Of a DNA stretch of 55,634 nt, positions 1 to 8,715 are shown in pieces. This DNA is from an uncultured Bacillota bacterium (lineage in GTDB: Bacteria > Bacillota > Clostridia > Lachnospirales > CAG-274), in assembly GCA_958426775.1 (NCBI GenBank), contig CATZZP010000015.1, positions 1 to 55,634 on the forward strand, given 5' to 3'. The translations under genes were made by a program, and so were the position numbers. The number at the start of each line of letters is the position of its first letter. Position 1 is the stretch's first letter. The notes under the pieces were generated by a model. The model had not been told where the DNA came from and searched no databases. It saw only the letters and a program-made list of their open reading frames with translations.

Positions 1-114
1 CTAAGGAAAAAGGGAAAAGGTACAAGTAGTTTTCGATTATTTAGTTTTGAGTGTTTAAGTAAATATCTTAACACTTTGTAAGGCTTTTGTTTAACGAGAG
101 CCTGTTTTGAATAT
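1..114. other. AT-rich window edge, no gene seen
   Basis: No supported coding region. There is a weak imperfect hairpin (AGGCT at about 82, AGCCT at about 100, followed by a short T run) which could be the 3' trailer or weak terminator of whatever lies upstream of the window. It could also simply be tRNA leader sequence. Confidence 0.3.
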
Positions 115-199
115 GGATGGGTTCCCGAGTGGCCAAAGGGGGCAGACTGTAAATCTGTTAGCTCAGCTTTCGAAGGTTCGAATCCTTCCCCATCCACCA
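115..199 (+). tRNA. tRNA-Tyr (GTA)
   Basis: The acceptor stem GGATGGG pairs with CCCATCC and the CCA end is encoded. The anticodon loop CTGTAAA gives anticodon GTA. A long variable arm, as expected for bacterial tRNA-Tyr, and a GGTTCGAATCC T-arm are present. It lies 7 bp upstream of tRNA-Arg, so the two are probably co-transcribed. Confidence 0.95.
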
Positions 200-206
200 C
201 ATATAT

Positions 207-280
<74 letters not shown>

Positions 281-287
281 TTTAAAG

Positions 288-318
288 ACCTGTTACGGTA
301 TCTGTAGCAGGTTTTTTT
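288..318 (+). terminator. Intrinsic terminator of the tRNA unit
   Basis: ACCTGTTAC pairs with GTAGCAGGT (one G-T pair) around a short loop and is followed by seven Ts. It ends the tRNA-Tyr/tRNA-Arg transcript before the pectate lyase promoter. Confidence 0.85.
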
Positions 319-385
319 GTTTAATTTTTTTAAAAGCTGATATAATTCAAAGCTATATCAGGCTTAGGTTAAAACTTTATTTTTG

Positions 386-414
386 TTGACGAATTTATAC
401 AAATAAGATAAAAT
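386..414 (+). promoter_or_regulatory. Promoter of the first pectate lyase gene
   Basis: TTGACG (386-391), a 17-bp spacer and TAAAAT (409-414) form a near-consensus sigma-A promoter 30 bp before the start codon. The sequence shares two identical blocks, TTTGTTGACGAAT and AAATAAG, in the same register with the promoter of the second pectate lyase gene at 2669. Confidence 0.8.
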
Positions 415-444
415 AGGGTTACATAAATTATAAGGAGGACAATA

Positions 445-2544
445 ATGAAAAAATACACAAATAAATTTTTATGTACAATTTTAGCTGCTGCAATTGCCTT
501 GTCCTGTTTATCTGAAACAGGTACAAGCTTACTTGCACCTAAAATTGTTCAGGCGGCTACTGAAATAGGTATAAGGGAAAGTCAGGGTTGGCTTGAAAGT
601 GCGTGGGTAGAATGGCAGCCGGTATCAACGGCAAATGTAACCGAATATGCTGTATATTATTCATCAGACGGTTCAACCTACACTCAGATAGATGATAAGC
701 TTATCAGAATGTATAAGGACGGTCATTGGAGAGCTGACCTGGTAGGTCTTGCGGCAGGCAATTACACAATCAAGGTAGAGGCTAAGTCCGGTGATAATGT
801 TTTATCTACAGAAACTGCCACCGTAACTGTATCAGCTCATGATAGGACAGGATTTACCTTCAGCCCAAGCTCAACGACCTACGACACCTCTGACCCGCTT
901 CAATGCGGTGGTTATAAGGGTGACGGTACACCTAAGGATAATGCCGAAATTCTGTACATAACAAGTGCTTCTGATATTGACTCTGTTACTGATTCAACAG
1001 GTACTACGGGTCTTTCAAATATTCTTCAGGGCAGAAATAAGCGTACAACAACTCCTCTTATTATAAGAATTGTAGGCAAGATTGACTATGCGGGAGAGCA
1101 GCTTAACAGCTCCGGATATATTCAGGTTAAGCCCAGTAAATCTTACACAAACTACAATACTACTATTGAGGGTATAGGCGAGGATGCGTCAATTAATTTT
1201 GGTATTCTTTTAAGAAATGCAGGCAATGTTGAGGTACGTAACCTTGCAGTACATGATTTTAAGGATGACGGCATATCTCTTGATACCGATAACTGTAATA
1301 TATGGCTTCACAACTGCGAGTTTTTCTACGGTAAGCAGGGCTCAGGCGACAAGGCTAAGGGTGACGGCTCATCAGATGTTAAAAACGACTCACAGTTTAT
1401 AACCTTTTCATATAATCATTACTGGGATGCGGGAAAATGCTCTCTTTGCGGTATGACAAGTGAAAGTGGTGAAAACTTTATAACCTACCACCATAACTGG
1501 TTTGACCACTCCGATTCACGTCATCCACGTATCAGAACAATGTTTGTACATGTGTACAATAACTTTTATGACGGTAACTCTAAGTATGGTGTAGGTACAT
1601 CAGCGGATTCCGATGCCTTTGTAGAGGGCAACTACTTCAGAAACTGTAAGTATCCTACTCTTCAAGGCTCTGCAGGTCATGATGCGGATGGTTCAGGCGG
1701 CTCAAATACCTTTGATGACAGCCCTGCTATTGGTGCAATTAAGCTTTACAACAATATTATGGAGGGTTCTCTTGTAGAGTTTACAGCCGGCAGTGACGGT
1801 GAAACCTCATCTGATGCCGATGGCTGTGTTGTTACAACAAGAAATCAGCGTATTAATTACACAACAAGTGCAGGAGCTACTTATAGTAATGAGGATGTTG
1901 ATAATGCCTATGTACAGAGTTTGGCAAATGTAATTCAACAGCCTGCTGATGCAAGAACAACTGTTGAAATGTATGCAGGCAGAACAGGCGGCGGTGATTT
2001 CGCAGAGGCAACAGGCTTTGCTTTTGATGATACTGTTGATGATACTGACTATGATATTAACAGTACTCTTAGGTCTGCACTTACAAACTATTGTAATGAT
2101 ACATGGTCAAGCTATCTGGTAATAGCAAGTATTGGTGGTGCTGTTGATAGCTCAATTATTATTGACCCCACAGAAACTACAACAGGAACAACAACTGAAA
2201 CAACAACTGAAACTACAACAGAGACAACAACTGAAACTACAACAGAAACAACAACTGAAACTACAACAGAAACAACTACAGAGACAACAACTGAAACAAC
2301 TACAGATACCCAGCCTATTGAAGGTGTTTGGGGAGATGCAGACGGCAGTGGTGACCTTTCAGCAAACGATGCGGCTAATATCCTTGCTTATTCCCTTAGC
2401 CCGGAAACATCAAATATCAGCACAGAAAGACTGTTTCTTTGCGATGTTGACGGTGAGACGGGTCTTACTGCAAACGACGGAGCTCTTGTGCTTCAAAAAA
2501 CTCTTGACAGCAGTATGCTTTTCCCTGTAGAGAAAAACCAATAA
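445..2544 (+). CDS. Secreted PL1 pectate lyase with dockerin
   Basis: This 699-residue enzyme should cleave polygalacturonan by beta-elimination outside the cell. An N-terminal signal peptide (about 1-38, ending near VQAA) is followed by a small beta-sandwich, Fn3-like region (about 40-130). The PL1 beta-helix domain (about 140-570) contains the SRHPRIR motif at 358-364, where family PL1 places its catalytic arginine. A long Thr/Glu linker (about 574-626) leads to a C-terminal dockerin (627-699). The dockerin has two calcium-loop repeats, DADGSGDLSAND and DVDGETGLTAND, each with its own helix. A dockerin predicts anchoring to a cohesin scaffoldin; no cohesin gene is in this window. AAGGAGG lies 6 bp before the ATG. 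The gene is a close paralogue of the next one. Family assignment is firm; substrate fine specificity (pectate or methylated pectin) cannot be read from sequence. Confidence 0.9.
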   Translation: MKKYTNKFLCTILAAAIALSCLSETGTSLLAPKIVQAATEIGIRESQGWLESAWVEWQPVSTANVTEYAVYYSSDGSTYTQIDDKLIRMYKDGHWRADLVGLAAGNYTIKVEAKSGDNVLSTETATVTVSAHDRTGFTFSPSSTTYDTSDPLQCGGYKGDGTPKDNAEILYITSASDIDSVTDSTGTTGLSNILQGRNKRTTTPLIIRIVGKIDYAGEQLNSSGYIQVKPSKSYTNYNTTIEGIGEDASINFGILLRNAGNVEVRNLAVHDFKDDGISLDTDNCNIWLHNCEFFYGKQGSGDKAKGDGSSDVKNDSQFITFSYNHYWDAGKCSLCGMTSESGENFITYHHNWFDHSDSRHPRIRTMFVHVYNNFYDGNSKYGVGTSADSDAFVEGNYFRNCKYPTLQGSAGHDADGSGGSNTFDDSPAIGAIKLYNNIMEGSLVEFTAGSDGETSSDADGCVVTTRNQRINYTTSAGATYSNEDVDNAYVQSLANVIQQPADARTTVEMYAGRTGGGDFAEATGFAFDDTVDDTDYDINSTLRSALTNYCNDTWSSYLVIASIGGAVDSSIIIDPTETTTGTTTETTTETTTETTTETTTETTTETTTETTTETTTETTTDTQPIEGVWGDADGSGDLSANDAANILAYSLSPETSNISTERLFLCDVDGETGLTANDGALVLQKTLDSSMLFPVEKNQ
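2172..2307 (+). repeat. 12-bp microsatellite coding the Thr-rich linker
   Basis: About eleven near-identical 12-bp units (GAAACTACAACA and synonymous variants) code for the repeating ETTT linker between the PL1 domain and the dockerin. The unit length is a multiple of three, so copy-number change would alter linker length without breaking the frame. Confidence 0.85.
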
Positions 2545-2554
2545 TTTTTATTTT

Positions 2555-2580
2555 GTCTCGGCTTAACCGCCGAGGCTTTA
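2555..2580 (+). terminator. Terminator-like hairpin after the first lyase
   Basis: CTCGGC pairs with GCCGAG around TTAACC, followed by a short T-containing stretch (CTTTA). The T tract is weak, so termination may be partial. The stem core matches the terminator after the second lyase, again pointing to duplication of the whole unit. Confidence 0.55.
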
Positions 2581-2668
2581 TGATTGCCGAATTTAATAAA
2601 ATATTATTCAAAATCAGCTTAAATAATTTACATATAATTACAAAAATAATTAAAATCAGCTAAATTTG

Positions 2669-2697
2669 TTGACGAATGGACTTAAATAAGCTAAACT
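2669..2697 (+). promoter_or_regulatory. Promoter of the second pectate lyase gene
   Basis: TTGACG (2669-2674), a 17-bp spacer and TAAACT (2692-2697). It aligns without gaps to the promoter at 386-414, sharing TTTGTTGACGAAT and AAATAAG, so the two lyases are probably co-regulated or recently duplicated. Confidence 0.75.
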
Positions 2698-2727
2698 TTA
2701 TTTAGTAAAAAAATAAGGAGGATAAAA

Positions 2728-5703
2728 ATGAAAAAACTTTTTACTAAATTTATCTGTGCATCTCTTGCTACAGTAATGACTATGTCTTGTGTACCGGCTA
2801 CAGACTTAAGTCTTACAGCACCTATTACCGTGCAGGCGGCAAGCCAAATAGGCATAAGGGAAAGTCAGGGCTGGCTTGAAAGTGCATGGGTTGAATGGCA
2901 GCCTGTTTCAACAGAGGGTGTTAATAACTACAAAGTGTCATACTCTGCTGACGGCTCTAGCTATACTCAGATAGATGACGAGCTTATAAGAATGTATAAG
3001 GACGGTCATTGGAGAGCTGATATTGTGGGTGTTGCTGCAGGTAACTACACGATTAAGGTTGAGGCATTTAACAGCAACGGCACTTCTATAGCAAGTGAAA
3101 CTGCAAATGTAACTGTATTAGCTCATGACAGGACAGGCTATACCTTTAGTCCAAATTCAAACACCTATGATAGCTCTGACCCTCTCCAGTGCGGTGGTTA
3201 TAACGGCGATGGTTCGCCTAAGGCTGATGCGGAAATTCTTTACATAACAAGTGAGTCAGACTTTAGCAATATTACTGACTCAACAGGTACAAAGGGTCTT
3301 ACAAATATTCTTACAAGCAGAGATAAGCGTACGACAAAGCCTCTTATTGTAAGAATTGTGGGCAAGATGAGTTATACAAGCACTATTAATATTAAGCCTA
3401 GCAGTGCATATAAAAACTATCAGGTTACAATTGAGGGTATCGGTGCCGATTCTACCGTCAGCTGTGGCTTTACTTTAAGTAATGCAGGTAACGTTGAGAT
3501 ACGTAACCTTGGTATTCACGATTTTGCTGATGATGGCGTTTCCCTTACTAAGGACTGTACTAATGTATGGATTCACAACTGTGAATTTTTCTACGGTAAG
3601 GTTGGCTCAGATGCAGACCAGGTAAAGGGCGACGGCTCAACAGATTTAAAGAACGACTCACAGTTTATTACCATTTCATATAACCATTACTGGGATTCGG
3701 GAAAATGCTCACTTTGCGGTATGAAGAGTGAATCAGGTGAAAACTATATTACCTATCACCATAACTGGTTTGACCATTCCGACTCACGTCACCCACGTGT
3801 AAGAACAATGTTTGTACACGTTTACAACAACTTCTATGACGGTAATGCTGAATACGGTGTAGGTGCATCTAAGGACTCTGATGTTTTTGTAGAGGGCAAC
3901 TATTTCAGAAACTGTAATTACCCGACTCTTCAGGGTTCGGTTGGTCATGATTCCGACGGCAGCGGAGGGTCAAATACCTTTGAGGACAGCCCTGCCATAG
4001 GTGCAATCAAGCTTTATAATAACATTATGGAAGGCGATTTGATTCAGTTTACTGCCGGCAGCGACGGTGAAACAGCTTCAGATGCAGACGGCTGTGTTGT
4101 AACTACAAGAAATCAGCGTATTAATTACACAACCTCAGCAGGTGCAACCTACAGCAATACAGATGTTGACGATTCTTATATTCAGAGCCTTGCGGACTCT
4201 GTACAGCAGCCTGCTGATGCTAAGACAACAGTTGAGAAGTATGCAGGAAGAGTTGGCGGCGGCGACTTTGCCGAGGCTACAGGCTTTGCCTTTGATGATT
4301 CAGTTGATGATTCCTCAAAGGAGGTAAACTCAACTTTAAGATCAAAAATCACAAGCTATGCCAAGGATAGTGGTGTTTTAAGCTATATGGTAATTGCAAG
4401 CATTGGCGGTACTGTAGATACTTCAATTACAATTGACCCAACAGAAGCAACTTCGGCACAGTCAACTACAGAAACAACAACTGTTGAAACCTCAACAGAA
4501 ACTACCACATTAGCTGTAACAGATGAAACTTCAACAGAAACAACAACAGCCGAGGCTCCCACAGAGTCAACCACAACTGCCCCTGTAGGTTCACTTACTC
4601 CTCTTGATGAGAATACCTACGGAGAGTCAGACTTTATAAGTGACACTTCAAGATTTGTCATTGTTGATAACAACGGTAAAAACGGACAGGTTAAAATTAA
4701 TGAAAATGGTTCTCTTACCTTTGCTGTAAGAAATAATGCTAACGTAACAATTAATTATAAGTGCGGCTCATCAAATACCTCAAAGAGTGCGGGTATTGTT
4801 TGTGCAGGTCAGGCATCGGAGGTGCTTCCGGGCGGTTCAACACAAAGCACTTTGGTTCTTGACTCACTCAGTGCGGGTGAATACACAATTACAGCAGTAC
4901 AAAACGGCGGCACAACAGCTCAGCTTTTAAGCATAGTTGTTACCTATGCAGATGAAACAGAAACCACAACAGTTGAAACCACAACTGAAACAACTACAAC
5001 AGAAACCACAACAGCTGAAATTCCCACAGAGTCAACAACAGTTGAAACAACTACAGAAACAACAACGATTGAAATTCCTACAGAAACCACTACAGTATCC
5101 TCCCTTACAGCTCTTGAAGAGGGTACATATGGTGAGGCAGAATTTATAAGCGATGTTTCAAAATTCAGCCTTGTTGGAAATAACAGTGAAAGCGGTCAGG
5201 TTAAGATTAACGAAAACGGTTCTCTTTCCTTTGCCGTAAGGGATAATGCAAATGTTACAATTACCTACAAGTGCGGTTCATCAGACAGCTTAAAGAGTGC
5301 AGGTATTGTATGTGCGGGGCAGGCTTCGGAGGTGCTTACAGGCGGTTCAGAGCAGGGTACCTTGGTTATTAGTCAGCTTAGTGCAGGGGAATATGAGATT
5401 ACTGCTGTTCAGAACGGCGGTACAACAGCTCAGCTTATAAGTATAGCAGTTACTTATGAAGTAAACCCAGATCCGGGATATGACGGTCTTTGGGGTGATG
5501 CCGACAGCAGTAAGGGTTTAACTGCCAATGATGCGTCATGGGTTATATCCTATACTCTTGACCCAACATCCCTTGATTTAACTGCTGAAGTTATTGCACT
5601 TTGTGATGTTAATGCTGACGGTAAGATTAGTTCAGAGGACGCAGCCTTAATTCATCAGAAGGTACTTGACCCAAGCATAACCTTTCCTGCGGAAAATAAA
5701 TAA
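2728..5703 (+). CDS. Secreted PL1 pectate lyase, two repeat modules, dockerin
   Basis: This 991-residue paralogue of the preceding lyase has a signal peptide (about 1-38, ending near VQAA), the same Fn3-like N-terminal region (about 40-130) and a PL1 domain with SRHPRVR as the catalytic-arginine motif. A Thr/Glu linker then leads to a roughly 120-residue module (about 622-743), a second linker, and a close copy of that module (about 792-912). A C-terminal dockerin follows (920-991, loops DADSSKGLTAND and DVNADGKISSED). The repeated module is predicted to be a beta-sandwich carbohydrate-binding module because of its position, duplication and the shared signature SAGEYxITAVQNGGTTAQL. I cannot assign it to a numbered CBM family. 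AAGGAGG lies 6 bp before the ATG. The products of this enzyme would feed the galacturonate pathway at 16.4-21.1 kb. Confidence 0.9.
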   Translation: MKKLFTKFICASLATVMTMSCVPATDLSLTAPITVQAASQIGIRESQGWLESAWVEWQPVSTEGVNNYKVSYSADGSSYTQIDDELIRMYKDGHWRADIVGVAAGNYTIKVEAFNSNGTSIASETANVTVLAHDRTGYTFSPNSNTYDSSDPLQCGGYNGDGSPKADAEILYITSESDFSNITDSTGTKGLTNILTSRDKRTTKPLIVRIVGKMSYTSTINIKPSSAYKNYQVTIEGIGADSTVSCGFTLSNAGNVEIRNLGIHDFADDGVSLTKDCTNVWIHNCEFFYGKVGSDADQVKGDGSTDLKNDSQFITISYNHYWDSGKCSLCGMKSESGENYITYHHNWFDHSDSRHPRVRTMFVHVYNNFYDGNAEYGVGASKDSDVFVEGNYFRNCNYPTLQGSVGHDSDGSGGSNTFEDSPAIGAIKLYNNIMEGDLIQFTAGSDGETASDADGCVVTTRNQRINYTTSAGATYSNTDVDDSYIQSLADSVQQPADAKTTVEKYAGRVGGGDFAEATGFAFDDSVDDSSKEVNSTLRSKITSYAKDSGVLSYMVIASIGGTVDTSITIDPTEATSAQSTTETTTVETSTETTTLAVTDETSTETTTAEAPTESTTTAPVGSLTPLDENTYGESDFISDTSRFVIVDNNGKNGQVKINENGSLTFAVRNNANVTINYKCGSSNTSKSAGIVCAGQASEVLPGGSTQSTLVLDSLSAGEYTITAVQNGGTTAQLLSIVVTYADETETTTVETTTETTTTETTTAEIPTESTTVETTTETTTIEIPTETTTVSSLTALEEGTYGEAEFISDVSKFSLVGNNSESGQVKINENGSLSFAVRDNANVTITYKCGSSDSLKSAGIVCAGQASEVLTGGSEQGTLVISQLSAGEYEITAVQNGGTTAQLISIAVTYEVNPDPGYDGLWGDADSSKGLTANDASWVISYTLDPTSLDLTAEVIALCDVNADGKISSEDAALIHQKVLDPSITFPAENK
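4591..5463 (+). repeat. Duplicated 120-residue module coding repeat
   Basis: Two in-frame copies of one module, 4591-4956 and 5101-5463, lie inside the second lyase gene, separated by a Thr/Glu-rich linker. Shared protein blocks include SGQVKINENGSL-like and KSAGIVCAGQASEVL segments. The copies have drifted in synonymous positions, so this is not a very recent duplication. Confidence 0.85.
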
Positions 5704-5712
5704 CAGCTTTTT

Positions 5713-5740
5713 AGCCTCGGTTTTGTGCCGAGGCTTTTTT
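5713..5740 (+). terminator. Intrinsic terminator after the second lyase
   Basis: AGCCTCGG pairs with CCGAGGCT around a 7-nt loop, followed by a run of six Ts. It separates the lyase unit from the housekeeping run that starts with pyrH. Confidence 0.88.
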
Positions 5741-5774
5741 GTGCAAAAAAAATTTATAAAATTAAAAAAAGTTG

Positions 5775-5803
5775 TAGTCAAATAGTTAAAAATATGTTAT
5801 ATT
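5775..5803 (+). promoter_or_regulatory. Possible pyrH promoter
   Basis: TAGTCA (5775-5780), a 17-bp spacer and TATATT (5798-5803). Both boxes are imperfect, but a promoter is needed here because a strong terminator lies just upstream. Confidence 0.4.
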
Positions 5804-5827
5804 TAATCTAATGGAAGGAGTGTTACT

Positions 5828-6529
5828 ATGTACAAAAGAGTGGTACTTAAATTAAGCGGTGAGGCTCTTGCGGCAGACAGCGGTAAATGCTTTGACAACC
5901 CTACCGTAGCAGCTATTGTAAGACAGGTAAAAGCTGTGGTTGAAAACGGCACCCAGGTTATGCTTGTTATAGGCGGCGGTAACTTCTGGAGAGGCAGAAG
6001 TGCTAATCCTGAAATGGACAGGGTTAAGGCAGACCAGATAGGTATGCTTGCAACTGTTATGAATGCAGTTTATTTTGCAGATTTTTGCAGACAAGAGGGC
6101 TTTGAGGCTGTTGTAATGACCCCCTTTAATGTAGGCAATATAACAGAGCTTTTTTCTAAGGATAAGGCGGATAAGCTGCTTAGTGAGGGTAAGGTTATTA
6201 TATTTGCAGGCGGTATAGGTCATCCTTTCTTTTCAACAGATACAGTTACTGCACTAAGAGCTTGTGAGCTTAATGCAGATGCAATTTTATTTGCCAAGAG
6301 CATTGACGGAGTATATGACAGTGACCCTGCAGCTAATCCTAATGCTAAAAAGTTTGATAAAATACCTTGTAAGGATATTATCGAGAAAAATCTTAAGGTT
6401 ATTGATATGGCGGCAGCCAATCTTTGTTATGAGCAAAAAATACCTGTTGAACTTTTTGGCTTGGCAGAGGAAAACAGTATTGTCAGAGTAGCAGGCGGTG
6501 AGAAAATAGGCACAACCGTTACTGTGTAA
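5828..6529 (+). CDS. pyrH: UMP kinase
   Basis: Phosphorylates UMP to UDP in pyrimidine nucleotide synthesis; cytoplasmic and hexameric in known members. The 233-residue protein begins with the amino-acid-kinase-family pattern YKRVVLKLSGEAL, has the glycine loop GGGNFWRGR (about 50-58), and later the ADAILFAKSIDGVYDSDP nucleotide-site region (about 151-168). Length is normal for the bacterial enzyme. GGAAGGAG precedes the ATG. It opens a co-directional run (pyrH-frr-uppS-cdsA-dxr-rseP-ispG-polC) with the classical Firmicute order and is 26 bp from frr. Confidence 0.95.
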   Translation: MYKRVVLKLSGEALAADSGKCFDNPTVAAIVRQVKAVVENGTQVMLVIGGGNFWRGRSANPEMDRVKADQIGMLATVMNAVYFADFCRQEGFEAVVMTPFNVGNITELFSKDKADKLLSEGKVIIFAGGIGHPFFSTDTVTALRACELNADAILFAKSIDGVYDSDPAANPNAKKFDKIPCKDIIEKNLKVIDMAAANLCYEQKIPVELFGLAEENSIVRVAGGEKIGTTVTV

Positions 6530-6555
6530 TAAAATTAAAATTCGGAGGTATATTT

Positions 6556-7110
6556 ATGTCTACACACACTAAAGCGTTTGAAGAAAAAATGGGAAAGACA
6601 ATAGCAAATTTTGATAGTGAGATGAAAACTATCCGTGCAGGCAGGGCTAACCCCCATGTGCTTGATAAAATTACAGCAGAGTGTTACGGTACCGAAATGC
6701 CCGTAAATCAGCTTGCAAACATCTCAACCCCTGAGGCGAGAGTAATTGTTATTTCACCTTATGATGCAAGCACACTTAAGTCTATTGAAAAGGCAATTAA
6801 CGGCTCTGACTTAGGTATTCACCCCACAAATGACGGCAAGGTAATCCGTCTTGTATTCCCTGAGCTTACAGAGGAAAGACGTAAGGCACTTACTAAGGAC
6901 GTTAAGAAAAAGGGTGAGGACTCTAAGGTTGCAATCAGAAATATCAGACGTGATGCAATTGACGCTGTTAAAAAGCTTGAAAAGAACGGTGAAATTACCG
7001 AGGACGAGCTTAAAAAGCTTGAGGAAGAGGTACAAAAGATTACCGATAAGGCTGTAGGCGAAATTGATAAAATTGTTGAATTAAAGAACAAGGATATAAT
7101 GTCAATCTAA
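6556..7110 (+). CDS. frr: Ribosome recycling factor
   Basis: With EF-G, this factor splits the post-termination ribosome. The 184-residue length is standard. Recognisable family features include the N-terminal helix with MKTIRAGRANPHVLDKI (about 23-39) and the basic, heptad-rich C-terminal helices (about 105-184) that form the three-helix bundle. It follows pyrH by 26 bp with a GGAGG site, the conserved pairing in Firmicutes. Confidence 0.95.
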   Translation: MSTHTKAFEEKMGKTIANFDSEMKTIRAGRANPHVLDKITAECYGTEMPVNQLANISTPEARVIVISPYDASTLKSIEKAINGSDLGIHPTNDGKVIRLVFPELTEERRKALTKDVKKKGEDSKVAIRNIRRDAIDAVKKLEKNGEITEDELKKLEEEVQKITDKAVGEIDKIVELKNKDIMSI

Positions 7111-7133
7111 CAAGCTTTAACTTAAAGCTAAGG

Positions 7134-7164
7134 GCGAGTAGGTGCAAAAGCCTGCTCGCTTTTA
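7134..7164 (+). terminator. Terminator-like attenuator between frr and uppS
   Basis: GCGAGTAGG (7134-7142) pairs with CCTGCTCGC (7151-7159) with one T-G pair, loop of 8 nt, then TTTTA. It lies within the operon, directly before the uppS ribosome binding site, so it probably reduces rather than stops read-through. Confidence 0.65.
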
Positions 7165-7180
7165 TATTAAGGAGTATATT

Positions 7181-7900
7181 ATGGCAAGAGAGATACCAAA
7201 GCATATAGGAATAATAATGGACGGCAACGGTCGTTGGGCTAAGAAAAAGCTTATACCAAGGGTATTAGGACACAGACGTGGGGCAGAAGCTCTTGACCGT
7301 TTATTAAAGGCCGCTGACGGTATGGGAGTTAAGCATATTACCGTTTATGCCTTTTCAACTGAAAACTGGAAAAGAGCCGAGGAAGAGGTTACGGGTCTTA
7401 TGAACCTTATGCGTGAATATATACAGACTTACATAAGGGATAATGAAACAAGCAGGCTTAAAATTGACTCCGTAGGCGACTTGTCGGTGCTTGACGAGGA
7501 TATACAAAGGGATATAGCAAGATTAAAGGAAATATCCAAGAATAAGCCCGGTATTAATTTGCATATTGCAATTAATTACGGCGGCAGAGATGAAATTAAA
7601 AGAGCGGTTCAAGCTATTGCCCATAAGGTTAAGATAGGAGAATTATCTCCTGAGGATATAACAGAGGATACAATTTCAAGTCACCTTGACAGTGCAGGAG
7701 TGCCTGACCCTGAGCTTATTATAAGAACAAGCGGTGAGTACAGACTAAGCAACTTTTTAGCATGGCAGAGTGCCTATTCAGAGTTTTATTTTACAGATAA
7801 GCTTTGGCCTGATTTTACTATTGATGACTTTAAAGAGGCTATAGATGCTTATCAGAACAGAGAAAGACGCTTCGGCGGCAGAAATGAGGTTAAAAAATAA
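7181..7900 (+). CDS. uppS: Isoprenyl transferase (undecaprenyl diphosphate synthase)
   Basis: Condenses isopentenyl diphosphate onto farnesyl diphosphate to make the C55 lipid carrier for the cell wall. The 239-residue protein has the catalytic block HIGIIMDGNGRWAKK near the N terminus and the C-terminal IIRTSGEYRLSNFLAWQ signature. An in-frame GTG at 7142 would add 13 residues, but that stretch overlaps the terminator-like hairpin. The ATG at 7181 has AAGGAG 6 bp upstream, so I chose it. Its stop overlaps the cdsA start by one base (TAATG), indicating translational coupling. Together with dxr and ispG in the same run it links isoprenoid supply to wall synthesis. Confidence 0.94.
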   Translation: MAREIPKHIGIIMDGNGRWAKKKLIPRVLGHRRGAEALDRLLKAADGMGVKHITVYAFSTENWKRAEEEVTGLMNLMREYIQTYIRDNETSRLKIDSVGDLSVLDEDIQRDIARLKEISKNKPGINLHIAINYGGRDEIKRAVQAIAHKVKIGELSPEDITEDTISSHLDSAGVPDPELIIRTSGEYRLSNFLAWQSAYSEFYFTDKLWPDFTIDDFKEAIDAYQNRERRFGGRNEVKK

Positions 7901-8703
7901 TGGCAGTCAGAATTATATCGGCAGTTGTGGCAATTCCTCTTTTATTATTCTTTATTATTATTGGCGGCTTACCTCTAAGGGCGGCTGTTATTGTGTTGTC
8001 CTTAATAGGTATGTATGAGCTTTATAAGGCGGTATCGGGTAAAATTAAGCCTGTGCATTTTATAGGCTTTGCCTTGGAGCTTTCCTACGGGATTTTATGC
8101 TTAACGGATTTAGATAATAATATCCTTGTATACACAAGCCTATTAATTATTTTTGCTGTACTGCTTATTATGGTTACTCTGGTTTTCGGTCATAATACAA
8201 ATAATATCCATGATGGAGCAATTACCTTATTTGGATTTTTCTATATAGGTGTAATGTTAAGCCTTATTATATACATAAGAAATGTAGATATAATCTACGC
8301 ATGGCTACCCTTTATTTTTGCCTTTGGCAGTGATACAGGTGCTTATTTTGTAGGCTCTGCAATAGGTAAGCATAAGCTTGCGCCTGTTTTAAGCCCTAAA
8401 AAATCCGTAGAGGGTTCTGTAGGCGGTGTGGTAACGGTAGCGGTTCTTACCTTAATTTATTTTATTGTTTGCAAAAACATTTACGGTAACATTACTAATA
8501 ATCAGATTATTTTATTCACCGTAATCGGTATATTCGGTGCGGTGTTTTCGCAAATAGGCGACCTTGCGGCATCAAGTGTTAAGCGTTTTACAGGCATTAA
8601 GGACTATGGCTTTATTATGCCCGGGCATGGTGGCGTTTTAGACAGATTTGATTCTGTGCTTTTTACAATACCTGTAGTATTTTATGCAGTTATCTTTTTT
8701 TGA
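7900..8703 (+). CDS. cdsA: Phosphatidate cytidylyltransferase
   Basis: Makes CDP-diacylglycerol from phosphatidate and CTP for phospholipid synthesis; an integral membrane enzyme. The 267-residue protein is mostly hydrophobic with about seven to eight predicted membrane segments. It ends with the family signature KDYGFIMPGHGGVLDRFDS, which holds the conserved catalytic aspartate. The start codon overlaps the uppS stop (TAATG), and dxr begins 12 bp after its stop. Confidence 0.93.
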   Translation: MAVRIISAVVAIPLLLFFIIIGGLPLRAAVIVLSLIGMYELYKAVSGKIKPVHFIGFALELSYGILCLTDLDNNILVYTSLLIIFAVLLIMVTLVFGHNTNNIHDGAITLFGFFYIGVMLSLIIYIRNVDIIYAWLPFIFAFGSDTGAYFVGSAIGKHKLAPVLSPKKSVEGSVGGVVTVAVLTLIYFIVCKNIYGNITNNQIILFTVIGIFGAVFSQIGDLAASSVKRFTGIKDYGFIMPGHGGVLDRFDSVLFTIPVVFYAVIFF

Positions 8704-8715
8704 GAGGTGTAAACG

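Noticed and set aside
2172..2307. CRISPR-like tandem array
   Set aside because: Units are 12 bp, directly adjoining and coding, with no spacers or cas genes.
2132..2530. Gln-rich frame in the lyase linker
   Set aside because: It is the +1 reading of the ETTT repeat and dockerin; the real frame has recognisable domains.
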